Assembly (NCBI GenBank): GCA_038107835.1
Contig: JAYNHH010000001.1
Span: 141,330 to 205,329, forward strand
Origin: MED-G116 sp038107835
GTDB taxonomy: Bacteria > Pseudomonadota > Alphaproteobacteria > Puniceispirillales > Puniceispirillaceae
DNA length: 64,000 nt
Direction: 5' to 3'
Within the stretch, counting starts at the first letter, position 1; each line of letters opens with the position of its first letter. A program made the position numbers and the translations under genes. Shown piece after piece: positions 42,718 to 50,839 of this stretch. Under the pieces are notes generated by a model. The model made no database searches, was not told where the DNA came from, and saw only the letters and a program-made list of their open reading frames with translations.

Positions 42718-43149
42718 ATGGAAGATTTCTATGTGAAAATTGGTGACAGCACCAGCTTTACCAAAACCGTATCTGAGAGCGATGTTTATCAATTTGCCGG
42801 AATCACCGGTGATTTTTCGCCTAATCATGTGAACAAGGTCTATATGGAGAAATCATCATATGGCCGTTTGATGGCACATGGAGCGCTGCTTGTTGGTTTC
42901 ATGTCTACCGTCTCGACAAATGTTATTGCGCATTGCCGGGACGCCGATGAAACACCCGTTTCAGTGGGATATGATAAGATCAGGTTCCTGAAACCAGTGT
43001 TTCTGGGGGATACGGTGACACTGGTCTATACAATCAGCGAGATTGATGTTGAGCGCAAACGATCAGTTGGCAAGATTGAGGTGACCAATCAGGAGGATGT
43101 TTTGGTCGCGGTTGGCAATCATATCCTGCAATGGGTGCCAAATGGCTGA
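42718..43149 (+). CDS. MaoC-like hot-dog dehydratase (enoyl-CoA hydratase 2 type)
   Basis: 143 residues with a single hot-dog domain. The hydratase motif is visible: VYQFAGITGDFSPNHVN, where Asp and His are the catalytic pair of R-specific enoyl-CoA hydratases, and YGRLMAHGALLVGFMS. It would add water to an enoyl-CoA, pairing well with the acyl-CoA dehydrogenase upstream. I use ATG 42718; a GTG at 42712 is in frame. Confidence 0.87.
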   Translation: MEDFYVKIGDSTSFTKTVSESDVYQFAGITGDFSPNHVNKVYMEKSSYGRLMAHGALLVGFMSTVSTNVIAHCRDADETPVSVGYDKIRFLKPVFLGDTVTLVYTISEIDVERKRSVGKIEVTNQEDVLVAVGNHILQWVPNG

Positions 43150-43207
43150 GACTCTGGTTTGGGAAACAACGGCCAGGTGATGGTGATGAGAGATGGGGAG
43201 GCAAAAG

Positions 43208-43945
43208 ATGCAAAGACCAATGGATATTGAGGGCCAGGCGTTCATTGTTACCGGTGCTGCAAAAGGAATTGGTCTTGCCATCAGCACTCTGTTTCATCAA
43301 CTGGGCGCACGGGTTTCGGGGTGGGATCTGGATGACAGCAGCATGCGGGACAATTCCGTCTTTGCCGACACGCAGATTGTTGATGTGTCTGATGAGAGCC
43401 AGACACGCGCTGGCTTTGCGGCTTCGCTGGCAGCGCTTGGTGATATTGACGGAATTGTCGCCAATGCAGGTGTCAATGGGCCGACAAAACCGTTATGGGA
43501 CTACTCTCTGGATGAATGGCAATCGGTAATGTCCGTTGATCTTACTGGTGTCTTTCTATCTGTGCAGGCGTCACTAGATCATCTGCGTGCGCGCAATCGG
43601 GGACGCATCATCATCATTTCCTCTGTCGCCGGCAAGGAGGGCAATCCAGGTGCCGTACCCTATGGCGCGGCAAAGGCAGGCGTGATTGGCTTTGCCAAGG
43701 GGTTGGCGCGGGAGATATTGCCATCCGATATCACGGTGAATTGCATTGCGCCGTCGATTGCGGTTACCGACCTGCTCGACGGGATGACCGAGGAATATAT
43801 TGCAGACAAGAAAAGCCGCATCCCGATGGGGCGGTTCTGCACCCCGGAGGAAATTGCCAATATGGCGGCCTTCATTGCATCCCCCGCCTGTAGCTTTACC
43901 ACCGGCCAGGTTTTTGATGTGACCGGTGGACGCGCCACATGGTAA
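43208..43945 (+). CDS. Short-chain dehydrogenase/reductase
   Basis: 245 residues from ATG 43208, chosen because GGGGAGG lies five bases upstream (another ATG at 43193 overlaps that site). TGAAKGIGLAIS binds the cofactor, NAGVNG is the structural motif, and the active site has IISSVAG and YGAAK. It resembles 3-oxoacyl-[ACP/CoA] reductase-like dehydrogenases and could oxidise the hydroxyacyl product of the MaoC step. In contrast to the SDR at 38.2 kb, its catalytic residues are intact. Confidence 0.88.
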   Translation: MQRPMDIEGQAFIVTGAAKGIGLAISTLFHQLGARVSGWDLDDSSMRDNSVFADTQIVDVSDESQTRAGFAASLAALGDIDGIVANAGVNGPTKPLWDYSLDEWQSVMSVDLTGVFLSVQASLDHLRARNRGRIIIISSVAGKEGNPGAVPYGAAKAGVIGFAKGLAREILPSDITVNCIAPSIAVTDLLDGMTEEYIADKKSRIPMGRFCTPEEIANMAAFIASPACSFTTGQVFDVTGGRATW

Positions 43946-44763
43946 TGCCGGTCCGGCAACTGGGGCTTGATGATCTTTGTGTTCATCAGGTCTGCCTGTC
44001 TGGACAATGTGATTTTGTCTCCTCGCTCTCCTGCTTGGTTGCGGCTGGAATAAAGCGCACCGCCTTGTGGAATCCGATGATCGAAACCTGTGGTGAGAGG
44101 CAGGCGCTGTCCATCTGGAATGACAGTGGTTTGCGTGCTGACTCGCTATGCGCGGCCGAGCTGTTTGCTGGCCCTGATGCGTTGCGCGCGATGCTGGACA
44201 GGGCGGATCTGTTTCAGGCGCGGACGCTGGTTTTGATTACGGGGGGACTTGAGTCAGCCCGTTTTGAAGGGGGAATTGATCAGGCCAGAACATATCTGCC
44301 GTCCATGTTGGCGCAGGCGGTTGAACTGGCCAGGCCTTACAACGTGCAATTGGCCCTTGAGCCGCTGCATCCAATGGTGTGTGGCTTCAGATCCATCGTC
44401 TCCAGTCTTGGTGAGGCGCTGGATCTGCTGGATGCCATTGGCCCCGCTGATGATATCGGTCTTGCGATTGACACCTATGCGCTCTGGTGGGAGGACCAGT
44501 TGGATCAGAAGCTGCGCCACGCGGGTGGCCGCATTTTGAACTATCATGTGTCTGACTGGCTGCCTGATACGTCCGATTTGCGTTTGGATCGGGGTATGCC
44601 CGGCGATGGTCAGATCAATCTGCTGCAATGGCGGGTATCGCTCGAACAGGCAGGCTATCGGGGGCCGGTGGAAATTGAGATTTTCTCGCGTGACCGCTGG
44701 TGGAAACAAACGCCCGAATCAATGCTGCGGCTTGTCGTTGAACGTCTGAATGTGATGTACTGA
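43939..44763 (+). CDS. TIM-barrel isomerase/epimerase family protein
   Basis: 274 residues of the xylose-isomerase-like superfamily. Metal-site segments: LALEPLHPM (glutamate), GLAIDTYALWW (aspartate), ILNYHVSDW (histidine) and VEIEIFSRDRWW (glutamate). It is divergent in sequence from the other TIM-barrel protein at 33.8 kb and from the QuiC N-terminal domain. ATG 43939 overlaps the SDR stop; ATG 43945 would also overlap it (TAATG). It ends the tightly packed gene run; a ~200-bp gap follows. Confidence 0.75.
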   Translation: MVMPVRQLGLDDLCVHQVCLSGQCDFVSSLSCLVAAGIKRTALWNPMIETCGERQALSIWNDSGLRADSLCAAELFAGPDALRAMLDRADLFQARTLVLITGGLESARFEGGIDQARTYLPSMLAQAVELARPYNVQLALEPLHPMVCGFRSIVSSLGEALDLLDAIGPADDIGLAIDTYALWWEDQLDQKLRHAGGRILNYHVSDWLPDTSDLRLDRGMPGDGQINLLQWRVSLEQAGYRGPVEIEIFSRDRWWKQTPESMLRLVVERLNVMY

Positions 44764-44962
44764 GCGCCAGCCATCTGATGAACGGGTTGTTCACTTTGGA
44801 CAAAAATGATGGCATTTCATCAAATTTGCCCTTCTCTTGCCCAAATGTGACCAAAGTGCCGCAGGCAACCCAAATAAGGCCTTGCTTAGTTGGCGGCGAT
44901 ATTCGAACCTTTCTCTAATAAAAAGCCGCTTTTCAAGGCTTGATGGACGTTGGGGGAAACAG
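44764..44962. promoter_or_regulatory. Intergenic region before the Liv-type transporter, with an inverted pair
   Basis: This 199-bp gap holds no convincing gene. CACTTTGG (44792-44799) and its complement CCAAAGTG (44851-44858) are 51 bp apart and could be paired operator half-sites upstream of livF. An AT-rich TCTAATAAAA stretch near 44914 may be part of a promoter. Confidence 0.35.
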
Positions 44963-45700
44963 GTGCTTCAGATCAATGATGTGCACGCTGGCTACGGCAA
45001 TCTTAAAATATTGCGTGGCGTAAACATGCAGGTGCCAACCGGTGGGATCGTTACGCTCCTTGGCGGTAATGGTACCGGCAAATCCACTTTATTGAAGGCT
45101 GTGTCAGGACTGATCCCACTGATGGAGGGCGAGGTGCTCTTCGATGGTGTTGCTATCTCCAAAATGAAACCGCATGAGCGTATGCGCCTCGGCCTTGTTC
45201 AGGTAACCCAGGCCAAAGAAGCCTATCCAGCGATGACGGTCGAGGAAAATCTGGTGCTTGGCGCCTACACGCGGCGTGACCGCGCGGGTACCCTCGCCGA
45301 TCTGGAACGGGTCTATGAATTTTTCCCGGTTCTTCGCGAGCGACGCAAGCAATTGTCTGGCACTTTGTCAGGTGGTGAAGTTCAAATGCTTGTGATTGGT
45401 CGTGGTCTAATGGCCAAGCCAAAAATGTTGATGCTTGATGAACCAAGTGCGGCGCTGGCGCCGAAGGTTGTTTTGGAGATCTTTGCCAACATCAACCGGA
45501 TTGCCAAGACCGGTGTGACAATTCTGGTGGTTGAACAGAATGTTCGAATGGCTCTGATCCTTGCCCAATATGGCTACATCATCCGTGATGGTGTGATCAT
45601 GATGGAGGGTGAGGCAAAAAAATTGATTAGCGATCCGGCGGTCAAGGAGTCTTTCCTTGGTGGGTCGGTGGCAAATACAGCAAAGGCGCTCAGGAACTGA
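44963..45700 (+). CDS. livF: Branched-chain-type ABC transporter, ATP-binding protein LivF
   Basis: 245 residues from GTG 44963, which has GGGGG upstream and gives the usual LQINDVHAGYGN start; the frame is open further upstream without support. Walker A GGNGTGKST, signature LSGGEVQM, Walker B MLMLDEPSAALAP and switch histidine replaced by the family's VVEQNV. It is one of the two ATPases of a HAAT-family importer. The operon order is F-H-K-M-G, not the usual K-H-M-G-F. Confidence 0.92.
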   Translation: MLQINDVHAGYGNLKILRGVNMQVPTGGIVTLLGGNGTGKSTLLKAVSGLIPLMEGEVLFDGVAISKMKPHERMRLGLVQVTQAKEAYPAMTVEENLVLGAYTRRDRAGTLADLERVYEFFPVLRERRKQLSGTLSGGEVQMLVIGRGLMAKPKMLMLDEPSAALAPKVVLEIFANINRIAKTGVTILVVEQNVRMALILAQYGYIIRDGVIMMEGEAKKLISDPAVKESFLGGSVANTAKALRN

Positions 45701-45727
45701 GCCGCAGTAACGCGGGGAAAAAATAAC

Positions 45728-46639
45728 ATGGGTTTTGATTATAACTCGCTGTTAGCATTTATTATTTTTGGCGTCACTATCGGTGTTGTCTATGGCATTG
45801 TCGCTCTTGGCATCTCATTGATCTATTCAGGCCTGGACATCGTGCATTTTGCCCATGGTGAGATGTATATGTTTGGAGCCTTTTTCGGGCTTGTCCTCGC
45901 GCACAATGTCGGCGTTCCCTACCCGATTGCGCTGATTGGCGCGATGGTGCTTACCGCATTGCTTGGAATGGCTGTCGAGAGGGTGTTTTACCGGCGCCTG
46001 ACGCGCGCTGGCGGTGGCTATACAGTTGCCGGCATGGGGATGATCATCTGCGGATTCGGTATGTCCGTGGCGCTGGTGAATGTCGCCTATTTCATCTGGG
46101 GTGCTGAAGCTGAGCCGTTTCGTGCCAATCTTGACTATATTCCGCGTTTGAGCTTTCCCGGTGATATCGAAGTACCCGAAAGTTATTTGTTGACGGCAAT
46201 TATTTCTGTCGCGCTGATGGCTGCGCTGCATTACTTCCTGCGTCACACCAAAACCGGTCTGGCTGTTCGCGCGGTGGCGCACAACAAGGACATCGCCTAT
46301 CTGATGGGAATTAATGTTCCTTTGATGATCTCCCTGATCTTTGGTCTCGCCTGTGGCCTCGCTGCGGCTGCGGGTGTTTTGATCGGGCCGATGCAGTCGG
46401 TTCAGGTGGAGATGGGATATCTGATGCTCATGAAAGCCTTTGCCGCCGCTGTGGTCGGTGGTTTTGGTTCACTGCCAGGTGCGATCCTGGGCGGCATTAT
46501 GGTTGGTGTTTTTGAGAATCTTGGCGCGGCCTACATCTCGCCAAGTCACAAGGATATTTACGCATTTTTGCTCTTGATCCTCGTTCTGATGTTCAAGCCA
46601 TCGGGACTGTTGGGGGTTGAGGCAAAAGTAAAGGCATAG
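45728..46639 (+). CDS. livH: Branched-chain-type ABC transporter, permease LivH
   Basis: 303 residues with about eight membrane helices. The LivH pattern GVVYGIVALGISLIYSGLDIVHFAHGEMYMFGAF is at the N terminus, and the cytoplasmic loop VRAVAHNKDIAYLMGINV contacts the ATPase. GGGSL-type glycine patches (GGFGSLPGAILGGIMVG) are present near the C terminus. Its stop lies within a hairpin that separates it from the binding-protein gene. Confidence 0.93.
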   Translation: MGFDYNSLLAFIIFGVTIGVVYGIVALGISLIYSGLDIVHFAHGEMYMFGAFFGLVLAHNVGVPYPIALIGAMVLTALLGMAVERVFYRRLTRAGGGYTVAGMGMIICGFGMSVALVNVAYFIWGAEAEPFRANLDYIPRLSFPGDIEVPESYLLTAIISVALMAALHYFLRHTKTGLAVRAVAHNKDIAYLMGINVPLMISLIFGLACGLAAAAGVLIGPMQSVQVEMGYLMLMKAFAAAVVGGFGSLPGAILGGIMVGVFENLGAAYISPSHKDIYAFLLLILVLMFKPSGLLGVEAKVKA

Positions 46640-46662
46640 CGATTGATCAACAAATCGCTATG
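46635..46662 (+). repeat. Stem-loop overlapping the livH stop codon
   Basis: CATAGCGATT and AATCGCTATG form a perfect 10-bp stem with an 8-base loop; the livH TAG lies inside the first arm. No T-run follows. It may be a processing or stabilising element between livH and the highly expressed livK. Confidence 0.65.
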
Positions 46663-46699
46663 AAGGGTTCTAAACCTGACAACAAAACTGGAGGAAAAA

Positions 46700-47896
46700 A
46701 TGCAAATACTGAATAGAATGTGTGCTGGTGTAGTTGCAGCCGGTATTGGCTTCACAGCCGCTGCAGCCTTCGCGGGTGATATCAGAGTTGGTATCACCAT
46801 GAGAATGGTAAGTGAGAATGGCCAAGCCTATGGTCAGATGATGATGGATGAGATCGATGCGATCAACCAAGCTGGTGGCATCAATGGCAACATGATCAAA
46901 GCCACTCTGATGAATGACGAGTGCAAGTCAGACAAGGGTGTGGCCAACGCCAATAAACTTATTTTTCAGGACAAGGTTCATCTGCTGGTGGGTTCGACCT
47001 GCTCGTCAGTGTCACTGCCGATTGTGGATGTCACTGCAAAGGCAGGAGTGGCCCAGCTGATCCCTCATTCAACCAATGGCAAGATCACACAGAAAGGCAG
47101 TGAGTGGGTGTTCCGCGTGCCTGTGTCTGGCCGCTACTATGGCGGCGTTGCTGCCAAATATGTTGGTGAGAACATCGGCAAGAAGATCGCTTATATCTGT
47201 GCAGCGGATGCCGCATCAGTCAATGACTGTGCTGCGATGCAGGAGCAGATGAGAAAGCAGTTCGGCGCAGAGCCAGCCTATGTTGCTGATGTGCAGGAGA
47301 AGGAAGTCGATTTCCGCTCACACATGCAGAAAATCAAGACTGCAAATGTTGACGGGATCATGGTTGCTGCGCTTGCCGAGACAATGGCACGTGCGCTTGT
47401 TCAGTCATATGAGGCAGGTATTGGTGAAGATGTTCGCCGCATCGGTTCTTCATCAGCATCAAATGCTCCTGTGCCAAAAATCGCAGGTGACGCAGTCAAG
47501 GGTGTTTTCTTCACCGCAGCCTATTCTGCTGCTGACCAGCGTCCAATCGCGAAGCTCTTCAACGATATGACACGGTCACGCTATGGAATCCATGCACCTG
47601 ACCATGATTTCTCACAGGCATATGATCTTGTTCGGATCATGGAAATGGCCCTGAAGAATGCAAAGTTGACCGGATCACTTGCTGATGATCGCACGGCCAT
47701 TCGTGATGCGATTGCCAATGTGAAGGGATATGAGGGACTGGCCTCAGGCCCGATCAGCTTCTGTGCCGCCGCAACGCCTCAGTGTCGTGACGGTAACAGA
47801 ACAGCTGTTCTGATCGGTTACACAAAGGGTGGTGAGAACTTTGAAACAGAGGTTCTGGCTCGTGTGACCATGGACGAAGATTTCGGTCTCGAATAG
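46700..47896 (+). CDS. livK: Branched-chain-type ABC transporter, binding protein LivK
   Basis: 398 residues with a signal peptide of about 25 residues ending AAAFA. The mature part is a type I periplasmic binding fold (DIRVGITMRMVSENGQAYG, LLVGSTCSSVSLPIVDV, VFRVPVSGRYYGGVAAKYV). The GGAGG before ATG is near ideal. Family members bind branched-chain amino acids, amides, urea, or aromatic and alicyclic acids. The neighbouring AroQ and QuiC genes make quinate, shikimate or an aromatic acid a plausible ligand. Confidence 0.9.
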   Translation: MQILNRMCAGVVAAGIGFTAAAAFAGDIRVGITMRMVSENGQAYGQMMMDEIDAINQAGGINGNMIKATLMNDECKSDKGVANANKLIFQDKVHLLVGSTCSSVSLPIVDVTAKAGVAQLIPHSTNGKITQKGSEWVFRVPVSGRYYGGVAAKYVGENIGKKIAYICAADAASVNDCAAMQEQMRKQFGAEPAYVADVQEKEVDFRSHMQKIKTANVDGIMVAALAETMARALVQSYEAGIGEDVRRIGSSSASNAPVPKIAGDAVKGVFFTAAYSAADQRPIAKLFNDMTRSRYGIHAPDHDFSQAYDLVRIMEMALKNAKLTGSLADDRTAIRDAIANVKGYEGLASGPISFCAAATPQCRDGNRTAVLIGYTKGGENFETEVLARVTMDEDFGLE

Positions 47897-47915
47897 GGCC
47901 GGATGCAAAATCACT

Positions 47916-47946
47916 TGCCGGGGCAGGGGCATCGTCTGCCCCGGCA
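47916..47946 (+). terminator. GC-rich stem-loop after livK (partial terminator or stabiliser)
   Basis: TGCCGGGGCAG pairs exactly with CTGCCCCGGCA over 11 bp with a 9-base loop, followed by only TTT. It stands 20 bases after the livK stop and before livM, so it likely sets the ratio of binding protein to membrane components rather than stopping all transcription. Confidence 0.7.
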
Positions 47947-47995
47947 TTTCCATAATTTGTTTATAAATTTATCGTAACGCAGGGAACTAATTCTC

Positions 47996-49081
47996 ATGGG
48001 AATTCTGTCATCCATGGCTGACTTCATTGACAGTCTGGCAAAACGCCACCGGCTTTTGCCATGGCTTCTTGCCTATGCGCTGTTGTTGCCATTGCCATTT
48101 GTTCTGGCGACTCTTTTCAATGAATATCTGATCGATCTGGCAAACCGGATATGCCTGTTCATTCTGCTGGCAGTGGGTCTGAACATTGTGAAAGGTTTTT
48201 GTGGGCAGGTGACTGTCGGTCATATCGGCCTTTACGCAATTGGCGCGGTGACCTCAGCCGTACTTGCCCTCGAACCGGGAGGGTTTGGCGGTGCGCTCGG
48301 CTTTGGGTGGCCGATATGGGCAGCCATTCCAACAGCGGTACTTGTGACGGCCTTTGCCGGTCTGATTGTCGGCCTGCCGTCAGTACGTCTTGAGGGCGCT
48401 TATCTCGCGCTGGCAACATTGGGCCTTGGTGAGTCGGTGCGGATTTTCATCGCTGTGACACCGGCACTCGGGTCGAGTACGGGCCTGATGATGATCCCCG
48501 CGCCAAGAATTGGCTCGTTCGTTTTCGACAGCTTTACAAGCTATTATTATCTTGTGATGACGGCGGCCATTGTCGGGATTTATTTCTCTTTCTCAATTCT
48601 TCGCTCGGCCACCGGCCGCGCCTTCCAGGCCATCCGTGAGGACACCATTGCCGCCTCGGTCAATGGCATCAATGTGGTGAAATACAAGCTGCTCGCCTTT
48701 GTCCTGAGTGCAGTCTATGCCGGTCTGGCTGGTGCGCTGTTTGCGCATATGCCGCCGGGCTATCTGCATCACAATAATTTTACCGTGATTGAAATGGTCA
48801 CGCTGTTGTTGATGGTCGTTCTGGGCGGCATCGGCAATGTGTGGGGTGGCGTCATTGGCGCCATCGTCGTCGCGATTGCTTACGACCAGACAAAGGATTT
48901 GGTTTTCTATTTCATGGACAGGCCGATTGTCATCCAGCCTCTGGTATTCGGTTTGTCGATGGTTTTGCTGGTCATGTTCATGCCGCGCGGCATTGGTGGC
49001 TGGATTGAGGATTTCCAGCGTAACCGCAGGTTCATTCGTAGAAGTGAGGAGAGACTAGGTGGCACTGCTAGAAACTCGTAA
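47996..49081 (+). CDS. livM: Branched-chain-type ABC transporter, permease LivM
   Basis: 361 residues with about ten membrane helices. Typical LivM features are GLNIVKGFCGQVTVGHIGLYAIGAV, GLPSVRLEGAYLALATLGLGE and the ATPase-contact loop AFQAIREDTIAASVNGINVVKYKL. AGGGA lies about ten bases before ATG. Its 3' end overlaps the livG start by 23 bp, so the two are coupled. Confidence 0.93.
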   Translation: MGILSSMADFIDSLAKRHRLLPWLLAYALLLPLPFVLATLFNEYLIDLANRICLFILLAVGLNIVKGFCGQVTVGHIGLYAIGAVTSAVLALEPGGFGGALGFGWPIWAAIPTAVLVTAFAGLIVGLPSVRLEGAYLALATLGLGESVRIFIAVTPALGSSTGLMMIPAPRIGSFVFDSFTSYYYLVMTAAIVGIYFSFSILRSATGRAFQAIREDTIAASVNGINVVKYKLLAFVLSAVYAGLAGALFAHMPPGYLHHNNFTVIEMVTLLLMVVLGGIGNVWGGVIGAIVVAIAYDQTKDLVFYFMDRPIVIQPLVFGLSMVLLVMFMPRGIGGWIEDFQRNRRFIRRSEERLGGTARNS

Positions 49082-49859
49082 TCTGAGCAAGAGCTTTGGC
49101 GGCCTGCAGGCCATCAACGATGTGAGCCTCAAAGTTGAGCCGAATACAGTGCATGGCCTGATTGGGCCAAATGGCTCTGGCAAATCAACATTCTTCAACC
49201 TGCTGACAGGTGTCTATCAGCCGGATGCGGGAAGTCATATCGAGTTCGACAATATTGATGTGACCGGCAAGCCGGCGCACTACATTGCGGAACGGGGGCT
49301 TTCCAGAACCTTTCAGCTGCTTCGGCTATATGGTGAATTGAGTGTGTTGGACAATGTTCTGGTCGGGTTTCACCCGCACACCAAATACAGCCCGTTTGCC
49401 CCATTCTTCAATGGTGCCGAGGTGCGTCGACAGGATCAGATTGTCAAAGATGAAATGTTCGAGCTGCTTGAATTCATCGGGCTTGCCGAGCATGCCGAGA
49501 TTCCGGCGGCAGAACTGTCTGGAGGCCAACGCCGTTTGCTGGCGCTTGGCCGGGCCATTGCGATGCGTCCGAAGATGCTGTTGCTTGATGAGCCGGGTGC
49601 GGGCCTATCGCCCGTCAATGTCGACAATCTGATGGATACCATCATGACCTTGAAGGATCGCTACAATCTGACCATTGTCGTTGTTGAGCATATCCTGAAA
49701 GTGGTAATGGCCACCTGTGACACGATCAGCGTGCTCGACCACGGGCAGAAGATTTCCGAGGGAACACCCGAATTCGTCAAGAATGACCCAGCAGTTATTG
49801 AGGCATATCTCGGTCGCGAGATGGCCGATGAGGATATCAGGGCAGCGATGGACGCATAG
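49059..49859 (+). CDS. livG: Branched-chain-type ABC transporter, ATP-binding protein LivG
   Basis: 266 residues from GTG 49059 (GAGGAG upstream, inside livM). Walker A GPNGSGKST, signature LSGGQRRL, Walker B MLLLDEPGAGLSP and VVEHIL. The insert with YIAERGLSRTFQLLRLYGELSV is typical of LivG. With LivF it forms the ATPase heterodimer. Confidence 0.94.
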   Translation: MALLETRNLSKSFGGLQAINDVSLKVEPNTVHGLIGPNGSGKSTFFNLLTGVYQPDAGSHIEFDNIDVTGKPAHYIAERGLSRTFQLLRLYGELSVLDNVLVGFHPHTKYSPFAPFFNGAEVRRQDQIVKDEMFELLEFIGLAEHAEIPAAELSGGQRRLLALGRAIAMRPKMLLLDEPGAGLSPVNVDNLMDTIMTLKDRYNLTIVVVEHILKVVMATCDTISVLDHGQKISEGTPEFVKNDPAVIEAYLGREMADEDIRAAMDA

Positions 49860-49877
49860 TTCCGGGAGACCCACCGA

Positions 49878-50657
49878 ATGAATGGCAGGGAAGCCAGCAT
49901 CAGCTGGAAAACGCATGACAGCGTTTTAATTGTGACCATTGACCACCAGCGTCGACGTAATGCTCTGAACCCTGAAGCACACCAGTGCCTTGCTGACGTT
50001 TTTGATGAATTTTCATCTGATGCTCACATTCAAGTAGCCATAATCACTGGCGCTGGTGACAAGGCCTTTTGCTCGGGGTCTGATCTATCAGTTGAGGCTG
50101 GTTTGCGGAGAGGAAGCCTGCCTCGCTCAGGCTTTGGTGGACTTGCTGAGAGGTTTGATTTGACAAAGCCCGTTATTGCCGCGGTTAATGGTGACGCCAT
50201 CGGTGGTGGACTCGAGATTGTTCTTGCCTGCGACCTTTGTGTGGCGGCCTTAAACGCACGCTTTGCGTTACCAGAGCCTCGGGTTGGACTAGCCGCAAGT
50301 GGCGGGCTACATCGCCTAATGCGACAGATTTCTGAAAAACATGCAAAGGAATTGGCGTTAACTGCGCGAATGTTTAGCGCTGAAGATGCCTATCGATTTG
50401 GTCTGGTAAACATTTTATGTGAACCAGGCTCGGCGCTTACACGAGCACTCTCGCTTGCTCAGGAAATTTGCAAGGGTGCGCCATTGGCGGTGCAAGCAAC
50501 GAAGCAGATGATGGATCAAGGGCGAGGAATAACGGAACTCGAAACAGCATTTGCCACGACTTACCCAGCGTTTGAGAAGATGATCAACAGCTTGGACGCT
50601 GATGAAGGACGCAAGGCTTTTCTGGAAAAACGTGATCCACAATGGCTGGCAGAATAG
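49878..50657 (+). CDS. Enoyl-CoA hydratase/isomerase family protein
   Basis: 259 residues of the crotonase fold. The oxyanion-hole segments ITGAGDKAFCSGSDLS and AAVNGDAIGGGLEIVLACDL are clear, and the second active-site region reads LPEPRVGLAASGGLHRL, with the catalytic glutamate positions partly altered (Glu in PEP present). Codon use differs from the neighbours: CTA, CGA, GTA and TTA codons are frequent and the GC content looks lower, a possible sign of later acquisition. It follows livG by 18 bp and probably shares its transcript. The substrate is a CoA ester, unknown. Confidence 0.88.
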   Translation: MNGREASISWKTHDSVLIVTIDHQRRRNALNPEAHQCLADVFDEFSSDAHIQVAIITGAGDKAFCSGSDLSVEAGLRRGSLPRSGFGGLAERFDLTKPVIAAVNGDAIGGGLEIVLACDLCVAALNARFALPEPRVGLAASGGLHRLMRQISEKHAKELALTARMFSAEDAYRFGLVNILCEPGSALTRALSLAQEICKGAPLAVQATKQMMDQGRGITELETAFATTYPAFEKMINSLDADEGRKAFLEKRDPQWLAE

Positions 50658-50839
50658 TAAAATATTTCCACCCTTGGAGTGGCATTTACACCGTGCCAAT
50701 GCCAAGCAGAAATTAATATCGTCACCTCAATAACATGCAGCCTAATTTGTTGATGATTTCGCCTCAAGCGTGCGCGCGATACGCGGTCTGTTGGATGGTA
50801 CCGTTATGGCTCGGTTAATCTGGCCGCGGGGGTTACGAC

